Assembly: GCA_900548585.1 (NCBI GenBank)
Contig: URLI01000030.1
Span: forward strand, 1 to 25,088
DNA from: an uncultured Prevotella sp.
Lineage (GTDB): Bacteria > Bacteroidota > Bacteroidia > Bacteroidales > Bacteroidaceae
Reading direction: 5' to 3'
DNA length: 25,088 bases
Positions within the stretch are counted from its first letter, which is position 1. Every line of letters starts with the position of its first letter. Below the pieces are notes generated by a model. The model saw only the letters and a program-made list of their open reading frames with translations. It had not been told where the DNA came from and made no database searches. The position numbers and the translations under genes are program-made. Shown here one piece after another: positions 1-7,754 of this stretch.

Positions 1-81
1 ATATTCCTTTCTTCCTTTACAGGCTTATGAAATTATGTGCATGAGGGGAGAGAGGATGCAACTGGGTTTTACGACTGACCC
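1..81 (+). mobile_element. Right end of an ISL3-like insertion sequence (transposase C-terminus plus terminal repeat)
   Basis: Reading from base 3, the frame gives IPFFLYRLMKLCA and stops at 42-44. That is the usual C-terminal tail of ISL3-family (IS204/IS1001/IS1165) DDE transposases. The non-coding end that follows finishes in ACGACTGACCC at 81. The 81 bp are almost exactly the reverse complement of 6833-6912, with one substitution and one 1-bp indel, and the match stops sharply at 81 and 6833, which fixes the outer boundary of the element. The rest of this copy lies to the left of the window. The family is assigned by recalled motif similarity, not by a search. Confidence 0.7.
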
Positions 82-124
82 GATGTTCCTTTCCTTATTA
101 CAAATGAACAGCATTTCACGGCAA

Positions 125-155
125 CTCGCAAACGCCATTTTCATGCGCTTGCGAG
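125..155 (-). terminator. Stem-loop downstream of the hybrid sensor gene
   Basis: Arms 125-135 and 145-155 pair over 11 positions (10 Watson-Crick plus one G-U in RNA) around a 9-nt loop. It lies 35 bp past the stop of the minus-strand sensor gene. No T-run follows on the minus strand, so termination is plausible but not shown. Confidence 0.35.
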
Positions 156-189
156 ATGTCTTCTATCATGAGGGATGCCGTATATGCCT

Positions 190-2994
190 TTACCTGCCAC
201 TTAAATTGCCTACTCCTCGGCGATACTCCATAGGCGTTATGCCGTACGCCTTCTTGAAGGCAGAGTGGAAATTGGGAGCATGCTCAAAACCGCATCGTTC
301 GGCGATGTCCTCAATCGTCAGTCCTGGTTTGCTCTCCAATAGGTTTCGCGCCAGCCGCATCTTTATCTTCAGCATATAGGTGGCGGGAGAGTCGCCAGTG
401 ATGGTCACGAGTTTCCGGTGGAGCTGTCGGGGACACATGTTTAGTTTATCAGCCAGCGCGTTCACATTCAACTGATGTTTGTCTAAGAGTTGATAAATGG
501 AATCGACCGTCTTAGCAAGAAAGCGACGCTCCGTATAGGTGAGGGTTTGCTTCTTGTCCGTGTCGTTGTCATTACTGAACTTTTCACGCAGACGGCGATG
601 GCGTTCGAGCAGCTTCTCCACTCGTGTGTGCAGCTCATCGGGATTGAAAGGCTTTGCGAGATAAGCATCGGCTCCTGCCTCCAGTCCCTTGATGCGCTCT
701 TCCTCCGTGATCTTCGCCGTGACGACGATTATGGGAATGTGGTCGGTTATTCCGTTGCCGCGTACTTGCCGGCACACTTCCAGTCCGTCCATGCCGGGCA
801 TCATCAGGTCAGTAATGATAAGGTCGGGCACTAAGTCGAGTGCTTTTTCTAATCCTTGTGTTCCGTTTTCAGCGTAGGCTACGGCATATCTGTAGGCAAA
901 ATGTGCGCCGATGTAGGCTGCGATATCGCGGTTGTCCTCAATGATGAGCAGTCGGCACTTGTCGTCGCCGTTGTCGCTGTCGACGAGTGTGGGGGCGGTT
1001 TCGGGAAGCAATGGTGCGTTGGTGGGGATTCTGTCGTCCGCTTTGCGCTTGATGTCGTTGTGTATGGGTATTGTGATGTGGAAGGTGGTGCCTTTTCCGG
1101 GTGTGCTCTCGACGTGTATATTTCCTTTGACTGTGTCTATGATCTGTTTGACGAGTGCCAGTCCCACGCCTGTACCGATGTTCTGGGTGTCGCTTTTACC
1201 CTGGAAGAATGGCTCGAAGATATGGATGCGGGTCTCTTCGTCAATTCCTTGTCCGGTGTCAGCCACATCGATATGCAATCTGTCGTCCTTACGCCACGCA
1301 GTGACATTCACCTTGCCGTATTCGGGAGTGAACTTGAATGCGTTGGATAAAAGGTTGCCTATAACCTTGCTCACATAGTCTGGCACGAAGTCCATCACCA
1401 CTTCTTCCTTGGGCATGAACTGCAGGTCGATGTTGCGGCTATAGGCATAGTTGCGGTAGGTTTCCACAATCATCGTGAGCTGCACGATGATGTCACCGTT
1501 AATCCAATCGGGATTGCCCACCTCCGACTTGATCTTAGATATGTCCAAGAGCTGATTAATGAGCGCGAGCAAGCCCTTGCCGTGCCGCTCAATGGTCTGA
1601 GCCTTGCTCTTTACCCCCCCTCCAGGGGCGTTCTGTATCTCATAGCTCATTCCGAGAATGACGGTGAGTGGAGTTCTGAACTCGTGTGTGATGTTGGTGA
1701 AGAAGTCCTCGCGCAGAGCCGACAGGCGTTTCAGTGCCAAGTGGTTGCGTCGGTGAATGCGTTGGATGTAGAGGAAAGTGGCGAGTGTACCTATCAGCAC
1801 AGCCAAGACGAACACGAAGACGGCATTGCCGATATGACGTGCCGTCCTCTCCTGCTCCAGTTTCAACCGCGCCTCGCCCATTTCTCTTTCCTGTCGATTG
1901 TGCTCAATGTTAAGGATCGTGTTCTGTATGCTGTTCACCTTCTCCATGTCGAGCATACGATTTTGCATAGCTGTGGCTTGCTCGTAGGATGCCAATGCCG
2001 AGCGGTAATCATCGGTATTCTTATAGTGCTTATAATATAAGGTGTGTATTTCTGCCAGATGCTTGGGCGACTTGATAGTCTCTGCCATCTGCCTCGCTTT
2101 GTCGAGATAGCTCATCGCCTTGGCGTCGTTGCCCATCGCATTGTGGATGCCGGCAAGAGCGATAAGTGAGTTCAGCGCGTGCCATACGTCATTGGAGGTC
2201 TGCATCATTCTGTATGCCTCCTCGTACTCTGCAGAAGCTTTGTCATATTCCTTAGCTTTTTCATAAAGCGATCCGTAATAGGTGTGGCATAGCGATATGC
2301 CAAGATCACTGCCCGATTTCTTATTAAGCTCCATCGACTTGCGATAATATACCCATGCCGAATCCGTCTGCCCACGATGCTCGAAGATAGAGCCGAGGTT
2401 TGCGTAGTTGATGGCCTGACCCAGGTCACTGTGCAGTTGCTGCTCGCCTTTCAGAGCCATTCGCAGCACGCTATCTGCCAGCTCGTAGCTGCCCAGCGAC
2501 ATATATACGTTGCCCAGTCCGTTGAGCGACACCACGCGGTTCTTCTTAGCCATGAATGTTGTGTCGGCGCACTCCTCGCTCAGTTTCCACGCACGGTAAT
2601 GATACGCTTGCGCCACATCGAGTACACCCATACGGCGGTAGTCGGTACCGATATTGTTCAGAGCCTGTACCCATTCCAGCGTGTCGCCGAGGACCTCAAC
2701 CTGACGCAGCCCCTCGCTGTGGATACGCAGTGCCTCCTCGAAACGGCTCTCATTGCGCAGCTGCTTGCCCAACTCTCGCAGAGCTACGACGCTGCCGAGC
2801 CTGTCTCCCTTACTTTCCAATCGCTTTTGCAGAATGGCAAGCGAGTCCGTGCCAAGTGTGGCGCGCACAAGGTTGTCTGCCGCCTCGCGGTCGTCCTTAG
2901 TGATTTGTGTGGGACTCTTCTCGCAGGCAACAAGCAGGAGACAGATGGAAACAAACCATGAGAATACGCCTAACTGCCACCGCACCTCTTTCAT
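190..2994 (-). CDS. Hybrid two-component sensor kinase/response regulator with TPR sensor region and AraC-type DNA-binding domain
   Basis: This is a one-protein signalling system of about 934 aa. I place the start at the ATG at 2994 because MKEVRW begins a hydrophobic leader ending in the lipobox LVAC (Cys24); a GTG at 3093 would add 33 residues before it. Residues 70-360 form tetratricopeptide-like helical repeats (periplasmic, inferred), followed by a membrane segment near 389-410. A HisKA domain has the phospho-acceptor His in NITHEFRTP (about 437). An HATPase domain has NLLSNAFKF, DTGQGI and GTGVGLAL. A receiver has Asp in TDLMMPG (about 729), and an AraC helix-turn-helix ends the protein (about 828-927). 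All catalytic motifs look intact. A TPR sensor is unlike the beta-propeller type that controls Sus-like glycan loci, and no such locus is nearby, so the signal is unknown. The gene lies inside the IS-bracketed segment. Confidence 0.93.
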   Translation of the reverse strand: MKEVRWQLGVFSWFVSICLLLVACEKSPTQITKDDREAADNLVRATLGTDSLAILQKRLESKGDRLGSVVALRELGKQLRNESRFEEALRIHSEGLRQVEVLGDTLEWVQALNNIGTDYRRMGVLDVAQAYHYRAWKLSEECADTTFMAKKNRVVSLNGLGNVYMSLGSYELADSVLRMALKGEQQLHSDLGQAINYANLGSIFEHRGQTDSAWVYYRKSMELNKKSGSDLGISLCHTYYGSLYEKAKEYDKASAEYEEAYRMMQTSNDVWHALNSLIALAGIHNAMGNDAKAMSYLDKARQMAETIKSPKHLAEIHTLYYKHYKNTDDYRSALASYEQATAMQNRMLDMEKVNSIQNTILNIEHNRQEREMGEARLKLEQERTARHIGNAVFVFVLAVLIGTLATFLYIQRIHRRNHLALKRLSALREDFFTNITHEFRTPLTVILGMSYEIQNAPGGGVKSKAQTIERHGKGLLALINQLLDISKIKSEVGNPDWINGDIIVQLTMIVETYRNYAYSRNIDLQFMPKEEVVMDFVPDYVSKVIGNLLSNAFKFTPEYGKVNVTAWRKDDRLHIDVADTGQGIDEETRIHIFEPFFQGKSDTQNIGTGVGLALVKQIIDTVKGNIHVESTPGKGTTFHITIPIHNDIKRKADDRIPTNAPLLPETAPTLVDSDNGDDKCRLLIIEDNRDIAAYIGAHFAYRYAVAYAENGTQGLEKALDLVPDLIITDLMMPGMDGLEVCRQVRGNGITDHIPIIVVTAKITEEERIKGLEAGADAYLAKPFNPDELHTRVEKLLERHRRLREKFSNDNDTDKKQTLTYTERRFLAKTVDSIYQLLDKHQLNVNALADKLNMCPRQLHRKLVTITGDSPATYMLKIKMRLARNLLESKPGLTIEDIAERCGFEHAPNFHSAFKKAYGITPMEYRRGVGNLSGR

Positions 2995-3210
2995 AAATGC
3001 CCAAAAAGTCATAGTGGACAGCAAAGGGGCTTGAAAGTCTCGTTTGTAGTTCTGCATAGATATAGTATTTTGTCTGTATTTATGGGTGAACACCTTATGT
3101 CAACAAGGATTTGCGCCGAGGGTCATCTTTCCACTCGCGCAACTGTCTATGTCGCTTTTGAAATAGGTCTTATATTTTTTCATGATTGTCTATAATAGCC
3201 GAATAACACG

Positions 3211-3218
3211 CAAAAATA
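3211..3218 (-). promoter_or_regulatory. Possible -7 element for the hybrid sensor gene
   Basis: On the minus strand this reads TATTTTTG, matching the Bacteroidota TAnnTTTG box. No good TTTG lies 19-21 bp upstream. It would give a leader of about 200 nt. The rest of the 2995-3436 gap is AT-rich and shows no gene. Confidence 0.35.
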
Positions 3219-3436
3219 CAAATAAATCTAATAACTCAGTTAAAAAGATGAAAGTTTTTTCGTAAATCTATATAAAAAACAATTTTGTATGATACCAAAG
3301 CGGAAATAGAACGCACTTGTGCAGCGGAAGTAAAAGACGAGAAAACCTGCCTTTAGTCACTAAAATGCTCATTTCTTAAAACATGTAAAACTATTCATGG
3401 GTTTATTATGAATATCAGCGAGTTACAGACCTAAAA

Positions 3437-3506
3437 TGTCCGATGAGAATAATCGGGCAGATGAAAAATGTCCGATTATAATAGTTTTTTGTCCGATTAT
3501 AATAGT
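3437..3506 (+). repeat. Direct repeats with inverted partner, possible operator array
   Basis: A perfect 17-bp direct repeat, TGTCCGATTATAATAGT, occurs at 3469-3485 and 3490-3506, offset by 21 bp (two helical turns). The core TGTCCGAT also occurs at 3437-3444, and a reversed version with one mismatch (ATCGGGCA) at 3452-3459 makes an imperfect palindrome with it. The array ends 21 bp before a TAnnTTTG box and 49 bp before the start of the DUF285 gene, which is a reasonable place for regulator binding. The binding protein is unknown. Confidence 0.6.
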
Positions 3507-3527
3507 CTATTCTCTGCGTTTCACCTT

Positions 3528-3535
3528 TAATTTTG
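3528..3535 (+). promoter_or_regulatory. -7 promoter element (TAATTTTG)
   Basis: It matches TAnnTTTG exactly, 20 bp upstream of the ATG at 3556. The -33 box is not recognisable; the repeat array 3469-3506 occupies that area, which suggests activator dependence. Confidence 0.5.
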
Positions 3536-3555
3536 TAACAGAAAACATAAAAACC

Positions 3556-4299
3556 ATGAACAAGACAGAAAGAAAAACACATACGGAAGGTCAATGGCAC
3601 AAGTCAACCGAGGCGCAGCAATTCTCGGAAGACCGAGAACAACTGCTTGAAACCATCCGCGAGATGATGGACAATGAGTTCGAGCGACACGGAATCGCTC
3701 TTCCCGACAGTAATCCAACTGACAACATGGGAACGGGACCTCCCAAAGACAGACCAGAGGCTGCCACCGGCTACAAAGCGTCCCGCCGCACACTTTGGCA
3801 GCGCATCGTGAGCCTGTTCTCCTTCTGCGCCGCCCTGACCTCGCTTGACCTAAAGAACTTCAACACCGAAAACGTAACCAACATGTATAGCATGTTCTAC
3901 AAGTGTAACGCCCTGACGTCGCTTAACCTATCAAGCTTCAACACCGCGAAGGTGACCACCATGGAGACTATGCTCTACGAGTGTACCGCCTTGACCACCA
4001 TCTATTGTGATGACGACTGGGCGCGGAGCGGAATAAACTCGAACGTAATGTTCTCAGGCTGCACTTAACTCAAAGGTGCCGTACCATACGATGGCAGTAA
4101 GGTGAATATTGAGATGGCGAATCCAACCACGGGATACTTCACCAAGACAGCTGCCACCAGTATCATCTCGCCAACAATCAACATGACTGCCAAAACGCGC
4201 GGCATCTACACCATGCAGGGCGTGAAGATGCAAGGCGAATTCGACAGTCTGCCTGCCGGCATATATATCGTCGACGGAAGAAAAGTGGTGAAGCATTGA
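3556..4299 (+). pseudogene. Chimeric BspA-like (DUF285) gene with an in-frame stop
   Basis: The ATG at 3556 opens a charged, hydrophilic 75-residue N-terminus that I do not recognise, then a basic stretch (KASRRTLWQRIVSLFSF). With no signal peptide or repeat start, it enters mid-repeat into two DUF285/BspA-type units (LTSLDLKNFNTENVTNMYSM and LTSLNLSSFNTAKVTTM). TAA at 4066-4068 stops it after 170 residues, in the middle of the motif MFSGCT-x-LKGAVPYDGSK. The same frame continues for 76 codons through ANPTTGYFT to GIYTMQGVKMQGEF and LPAGIYIVDGRKVVKH, the usual C-terminus of secreted Bacteroidales BspA-like proteins. A single C-to-T change in a CAA codon would explain the stop. I infer an internal deletion that fused two genes, followed or preceded by the nonsense mutation. 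The 170-aa product could still be made, but it lacks the export signals of the family. Confidence 0.75.
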
Positions 4300-4378
4300 T
4301 ATTTATAATAAGGTGTATAGTACAAACCCCAATATAATATAAGGCTGTCCGGTAAAACTTTTATTAATTTCCAATATT

Positions 4379-4413
4379 AGGGCTGACACTTCTCACGAGG
4401 TATCAGCCCTTTT
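4379..4413 (+). terminator. Rho-independent terminator
   Basis: AGGGCTGA (4379-4386) pairs perfectly with TCAGCCCT (4403-4410) and is followed by a short T run. It lies 80 bp after the end of the DUF285 frame, on the plus strand. Confidence 0.7.
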
Positions 4414-4465
4414 GGTTATCATTGTATTTGCAAAAAATTAAGCCATGAGCAAAGAGACATGTTCA

Positions 4466-4590
4466 CCCCGAATCGGTCGTTAGGACGCGAGATGTCCACT
4501 TTTTCTATTTGCATTATGCTATTCTTCATCTTTGCGTCTTCTTTTGACTCTTTTCCTCCACCTTCTTGGTTGTTTAGCCCGCTAAACGCC
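4466..4590 (-). repeat. Possible diverged relative of the 192-bp inverted-repeat element
   Basis: CCCCGAATCGGTCGTTA (from 4466) resembles the end CCCAAATCGGTCATTA at 12430. About 105 bp further lies the hairpin GTTTAGC-CC-GCTAAAC (4572-4587), at nearly the same offset and with the same TAGCCCGCTA core as the central hairpin of that element. No matching right end is seen. The 72-aa reading frame over it (4419-4637, minus) looks unsupported. Apart from this, the terminator and the rloA promoter, the 4300-4839 gap holds nothing I can name. Confidence 0.35.
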
Positions 4591-4799
4591 CTCGAAGCTA
4601 AATAGACTAAAAGAATATTGCAAATATCGATTAACAAACATGCTATAGCGCCTTATATTACCCATGTAAATATTAAACCAGAGTCTGATTATTTACATAA
4701 TAACATCAATAACTGACAGAATAATAATTTATAGTCTAAATTTTGTCACATTTATACATAATTAACGCATACTATCGTCTAAGGTCTGAAATAAGTTGT

Positions 4800-4807
4800 T
4801 ATATTTG
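4800..4807 (+). promoter_or_regulatory. -7 promoter element for rloA (TATATTTG)
   Basis: An exact TAnnTTTG match 32 bp upstream of the rloA ATG, with no clear TTTG at -33. It would drive rloA and rloB together. Confidence 0.5.
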
Positions 4808-4839
4808 CAACGAAATTTCAATAAATATCAGACGTAATT

Positions 4840-6183
4840 ATGTTATTGTCAGCCAAATTTGAAAACATTTACTCGTTTAACGAGGAAACACGTATCTTGT
4901 TCACAGCAAGCAAGAGCGACCAACTGCCGTTGCAAGTGTCACGTGCAGAAAAGCGGGATGATATATCTGTGCTCCGTATGGGATTGATTTATGGTGCCAA
5001 TGCTTCCGGAAAGTCAAACATCATCAAATGCTTGGCTATTATCAAGGATTTTGCCTTAAATGGTTGGAGCACCCTCAAATATAATTATTTCAAGATGACA
5101 GATGAACCCAAAGAGCGTTCGAGTATCGAAGTGGAGTTTAAGGTAGACAAGCAGTTCTTTGCTTACGGAATAGCTTTCTCTAAAGGCGGTTTGCTTGAGG
5201 AATGGCTATATAAGACTGGCAGCCGCTATGACACCATGATCTTTGAGCGTAAACGCAATGGTGACAGTTGGAATAATAATATTGTATCTGAGTTCACAAA
5301 AGGTGATGATGGACAATTCTTGAAGTTCTTGATTGACGGCACACCTACCAAGGGTACTTTCTTAAGTGAGTATATTAAGCGTAACGGAAAGGGAATAGAT
5401 GCGATTAAATCTGCTCGTAAATGGTTTGAGAATCTAAACATCATCTTCCCCAATACACATAGAACAGATTTCCCATTCCGAGTTGTGAACGACACTCAGT
5501 TCAGAACTGTGATGCGCGAACTGCTAAATTATTTTGGAACAGGCATCTCAGACCTTCGCCGCGTAGAGTCTAAGCCTGAAGAATTGGGCATTCCCGATGA
5601 AATCCGACAAAAGATAGAGGAAAGTCTTGAAGGTAAAGGCTCCGAAATGGGTGTGGTGCTTCACAATGAGAAACGCTTCATCTTTGCTGAAAAAGACAAG
5701 TCGAAGAATCTGAAGTGGTATGAGCTTAAAACCATCCACAAGAAAGAAGGCAGCGGCTCGGACTATATATTCGAAATGTTCGAAGAGTCTGATGGCACGT
5801 CACGCCTGTTCGACTTCATTCCAATGCTTATAGATATGCGTGCTAATGATGCAGTCTATTTGATTGACGAGGTTGACAGGAGCTTACACCCAATGTTGAC
5901 ATTGAAATTGTTGGAGATGTACAACAGTTTGCTTAGAAGCGATTCACATATTCAGTTAATCTGCACCACACATGAATCGAATATACTTTCTACCGCCCCT
6001 ATCCGTCAGGATGAAGTCTGGTTTGTAGAAAAGGACAAAAGAGGAGAAAGCCATTTGTCTTCACTATGTGAGTACAAGCCAAGAGTGAATGTACAGAAAG
6101 GTTATTTGAATGGTCGCTATGGAGCAATTCCATTCTTTGGTGAACTGAATAATATACATTGGGACGATGCGAAGCAGGAATAG
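4840..6183 (+). CDS. rloA: RloA-like AAA (ABC-type/SMC-like) ATPase, probable phage-defence component
   Basis: The 447-aa protein begins with MLLSAKFENIYSFNEE, typical of the AAA_15/AAA_21 ATPases, whose first strand precedes Walker A. Walker A is GANASGKSN (52-60). An ABC-like signature SDGTSRL lies near 317-323, Walker B with catalytic Glu is VYLIDEVDRSLHP (339-351), and the H-loop region is ICTTHESNIL (374-383). The middle third is the usual inserted helical region. RloA was named from Campylobacter restriction loci; related ATPases pair with a Toprim-like nuclease in PARIS-type abortive infection. rloB follows with a 17-bp overlap, so the two are almost surely translated together. The role in defence is inferred from family and partner. 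Base composition is clearly more AT-rich than the core genes to the right. Confidence 0.88.
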   Translation: MLLSAKFENIYSFNEETRILFTASKSDQLPLQVSRAEKRDDISVLRMGLIYGANASGKSNIIKCLAIIKDFALNGWSTLKYNYFKMTDEPKERSSIEVEFKVDKQFFAYGIAFSKGGLLEEWLYKTGSRYDTMIFERKRNGDSWNNNIVSEFTKGDDGQFLKFLIDGTPTKGTFLSEYIKRNGKGIDAIKSARKWFENLNIIFPNTHRTDFPFRVVNDTQFRTVMRELLNYFGTGISDLRRVESKPEELGIPDEIRQKIEESLEGKGSEMGVVLHNEKRFIFAEKDKSKNLKWYELKTIHKKEGSGSDYIFEMFEESDGTSRLFDFIPMLIDMRANDAVYLIDEVDRSLHPMLTLKLLEMYNSLLRSDSHIQLICTTHESNILSTAPIRQDEVWFVEKDKRGESHLSSLCEYKPRVNVQKGYLNGRYGAIPFFGELNNIHWDDAKQE

Positions 6184-6829
6184 TTTGATGCGCGAACGTT
6201 GCGAGGCATTTCGTGACGCTCGCCTTATAGTCATAGCCTCCGAAGGCAAAGACACGGAGCGGATCTATTTCAAGGCATTAGCCAAAGAATATACTAATCC
6301 GCGCGTACACGTGCATATATTAGAACGGGGCAAAAATGAACAGAACAACTCCAGTCCAGAACATGTATTAAAACAACTCAATGACTACAAAAGCCAATAT
6401 GAGTTAGAGGCGGATGACGAACTCTGGTTAGTAATAGACAAAGACCGCTGGACAGAGGCTATGTTGTCTTGTGTAGCCAGGGAATGTTCGCATGAAGTTG
6501 CCATGTACATGGCTTTAAGTAATCCTTGTTTCGAGCTATGGCTTTTATTGCATATAGAAGATGCAGCATCGCTGTCACCCGAAGAACAGAAGCAGTGGGT
6601 GCAGAATCGCAGAAAGTCTAAAAATACCGATCCATATTTGAAGGTGCGATTGCGTCAGAAGATAGGTTCTTACCATGAGTCATCCTACGATGCATTAACT
6701 CTGATAGCTCATATAGAAGACGCGTTAGAGCGAGCAAAGGCATTAGATAAGAATCCTACTGACCGTTGGCCGCAAACTCTCGGTACGCGAGTATACCTAT
6801 TGGCTAAGAGTGTGATGAATAGGAAATAA
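6167..6829 (+). CDS. rloB: RloB-like protein (Toprim-related fold), probable defence effector
   Basis: The 220-aa protein matches the RloB family in layout. IASEGKDTERIYFKAL (23-38) supplies the conserved Glu (E26), LWLVIDKDRW (86-95) the DxD-like acidic pair (D91, D93), and SNPCFELWLLLH (118-129) is the family hallmark. The acidic positions are laid out as in Toprim/OLD-type nucleases, so a metal-dependent nuclease acting under control of the RloA ATPase is plausible, by analogy with AriB in PARIS. The start at 6167 lies inside the 3' end of rloA (17-bp overlap); a second ATG at residue 8 (6188) is possible, 4 bp after the rloA stop. The gene ends 3 bp before the ISL3 terminal repeat at 6833, so the pair sits at the very edge of the IS-bracketed segment. 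No methylase or specificity subunit is seen nearby. Confidence 0.85.
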   Translation: MRSRNSLMRERCEAFRDARLIVIASEGKDTERIYFKALAKEYTNPRVHVHILERGKNEQNNSSPEHVLKQLNDYKSQYELEADDELWLVIDKDRWTEAMLSCVARECSHEVAMYMALSNPCFELWLLLHIEDAASLSPEEQKQWVQNRRKSKNTDPYLKVRLRQKIGSYHESSYDALTLIAHIEDALERAKALDKNPTDRWPQTLGTRVYLLAKSVMNRK

Positions 6830-6832
6830 TTT

Positions 6833-6985
6833 GGGTCAGTCGTAAAACCCAGTTGCACCCCTCTCCCCTCATGCACATAATTTCATAAGCCTGTAAAGGA
6901 AGAAAGGAATATCCGTTACTCCCCTGTACTGTGCCCTGAAGGCTTTGACTTTTGCGTTGAAGGATTCAGCATTGGCATTTTTGTA
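6833..6985 (-). mobile_element. ISL3-like insertion sequence remnant (truncated transposase 6869-6985)
   Basis: The terminal repeat GGGTCAGTCGTAAAACCC starts at 6833. On the minus strand the frame ending with TGA at 6869-6871 reads NANAESFNAKVKAFRAQYRG and then VTDIPFFLYRLMKLCA, the C-terminal signature of ISL3-family transposases. Upstream of about 6985 the sequence changes into an AraC-type regulator, so only about 150 bp of the IS remain. It faces the copy at 1-81 in inverted orientation. Confidence 0.75.
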
Positions 6986-7754
6986 GTTTGGAACTGCTCA
7001 TTGCTGCTTCACGTGCCAGTTCGGGAATGCTCGGTACGTTGTTCAAACTTTGTAAAATCTGACGACGGACTCGGAAGACAGCCTCCACATCGTTCAAGTT
7101 CAAGTTGGAAAGAGATTTTACCTCCGAACGTTTTTCGAGTTTTTCAAGGAATATCGTCAGCAATTCTATTGCCTTTCCATGCAAATGGAGGGGATAGAAA
7201 GGCGCATCGCTTTTGGCTGTGGTCTTGATGTCATCCAATACTCGTTGCATAGCAGGTGTGATGGTCTCGAAGAGATAAAAAGACTTGTCCGACCGAAGCA
7301 ACCGACCGATGTAGGTTTCGTGAGCCGTATCCATTTGCTCTATCCAATCCTTGTTGAAGGTTTATGTGATGTTCTCATACTGCCGTTTGGGAGCGAAAGT
7401 CCATTCCGTAGGGATATTGCTTGAAGGCATAAAGATACCGTCGAGCGTGTCCACCCCGTCCGTTTTCGTGCTTGTGCCGATAATCTGTTCGTGCTTATGC
7501 TCGTTGATATAGAACATCACAGGAATCCATTTCGAGTTTTCCACCGAACGGCGCACCATTGTCATCGATTCGTATGACACGAAACTGATGTAGGTCAATG
7601 TGAGCCATGACAACGGGTAGTATTGCTTGAAAAAGCCGCTGCCCACTGAGGGCGGAACGGCAAAACCATTATCCGTTACCGATGTGCCGAATTGCTCAGC
7701 AACCATCTCCATCCAATCTTCTGACTTATTGATTGCACAAAATTCTATTATCAT
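6986..7754 (-). pseudogene. AraC-family regulator, 3'-truncated by an IS remnant and carrying a nonsense codon
   Basis: From the ATG at 7754 the protein reads MIIEFCAINKSEDWMEMVAE, then VPPSVGSGFFKQYYPLSWLT, the N-terminal ligand/cupin-like part of a group of Bacteroidota AraC regulators. TAA at 7362-7364 interrupts the frame after PKRQYENIT. The same frame then continues TFNKDWIEQMDTAHETYIG to SIPELAREAAMSSSKLQK, the first helices of the AraC helix-turn-helix. It then runs into the ISL3 remnant, losing most of the DNA-binding domain. Two independent lesions make function very unlikely. Its start overlaps the upstream small membrane gene by 4 bp (ATGA), so the two formed one operon. Confidence 0.8.

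Noticed and set aside
35..379. 114-aa plus-strand frame
   Set aside because: It crosses the IS border into the 3' end of the hybrid sensor gene in antisense.
4342..4365. GGCTGTCCGGTAAAACTT as an IS terminal repeat
   Set aside because: It looks like an IS end, but no partner repeat or transposase sequence was found.
4419..4637. 72-aa minus-strand frame
   Set aside because: No family match is recognised, and it overlaps a probable repeat element.
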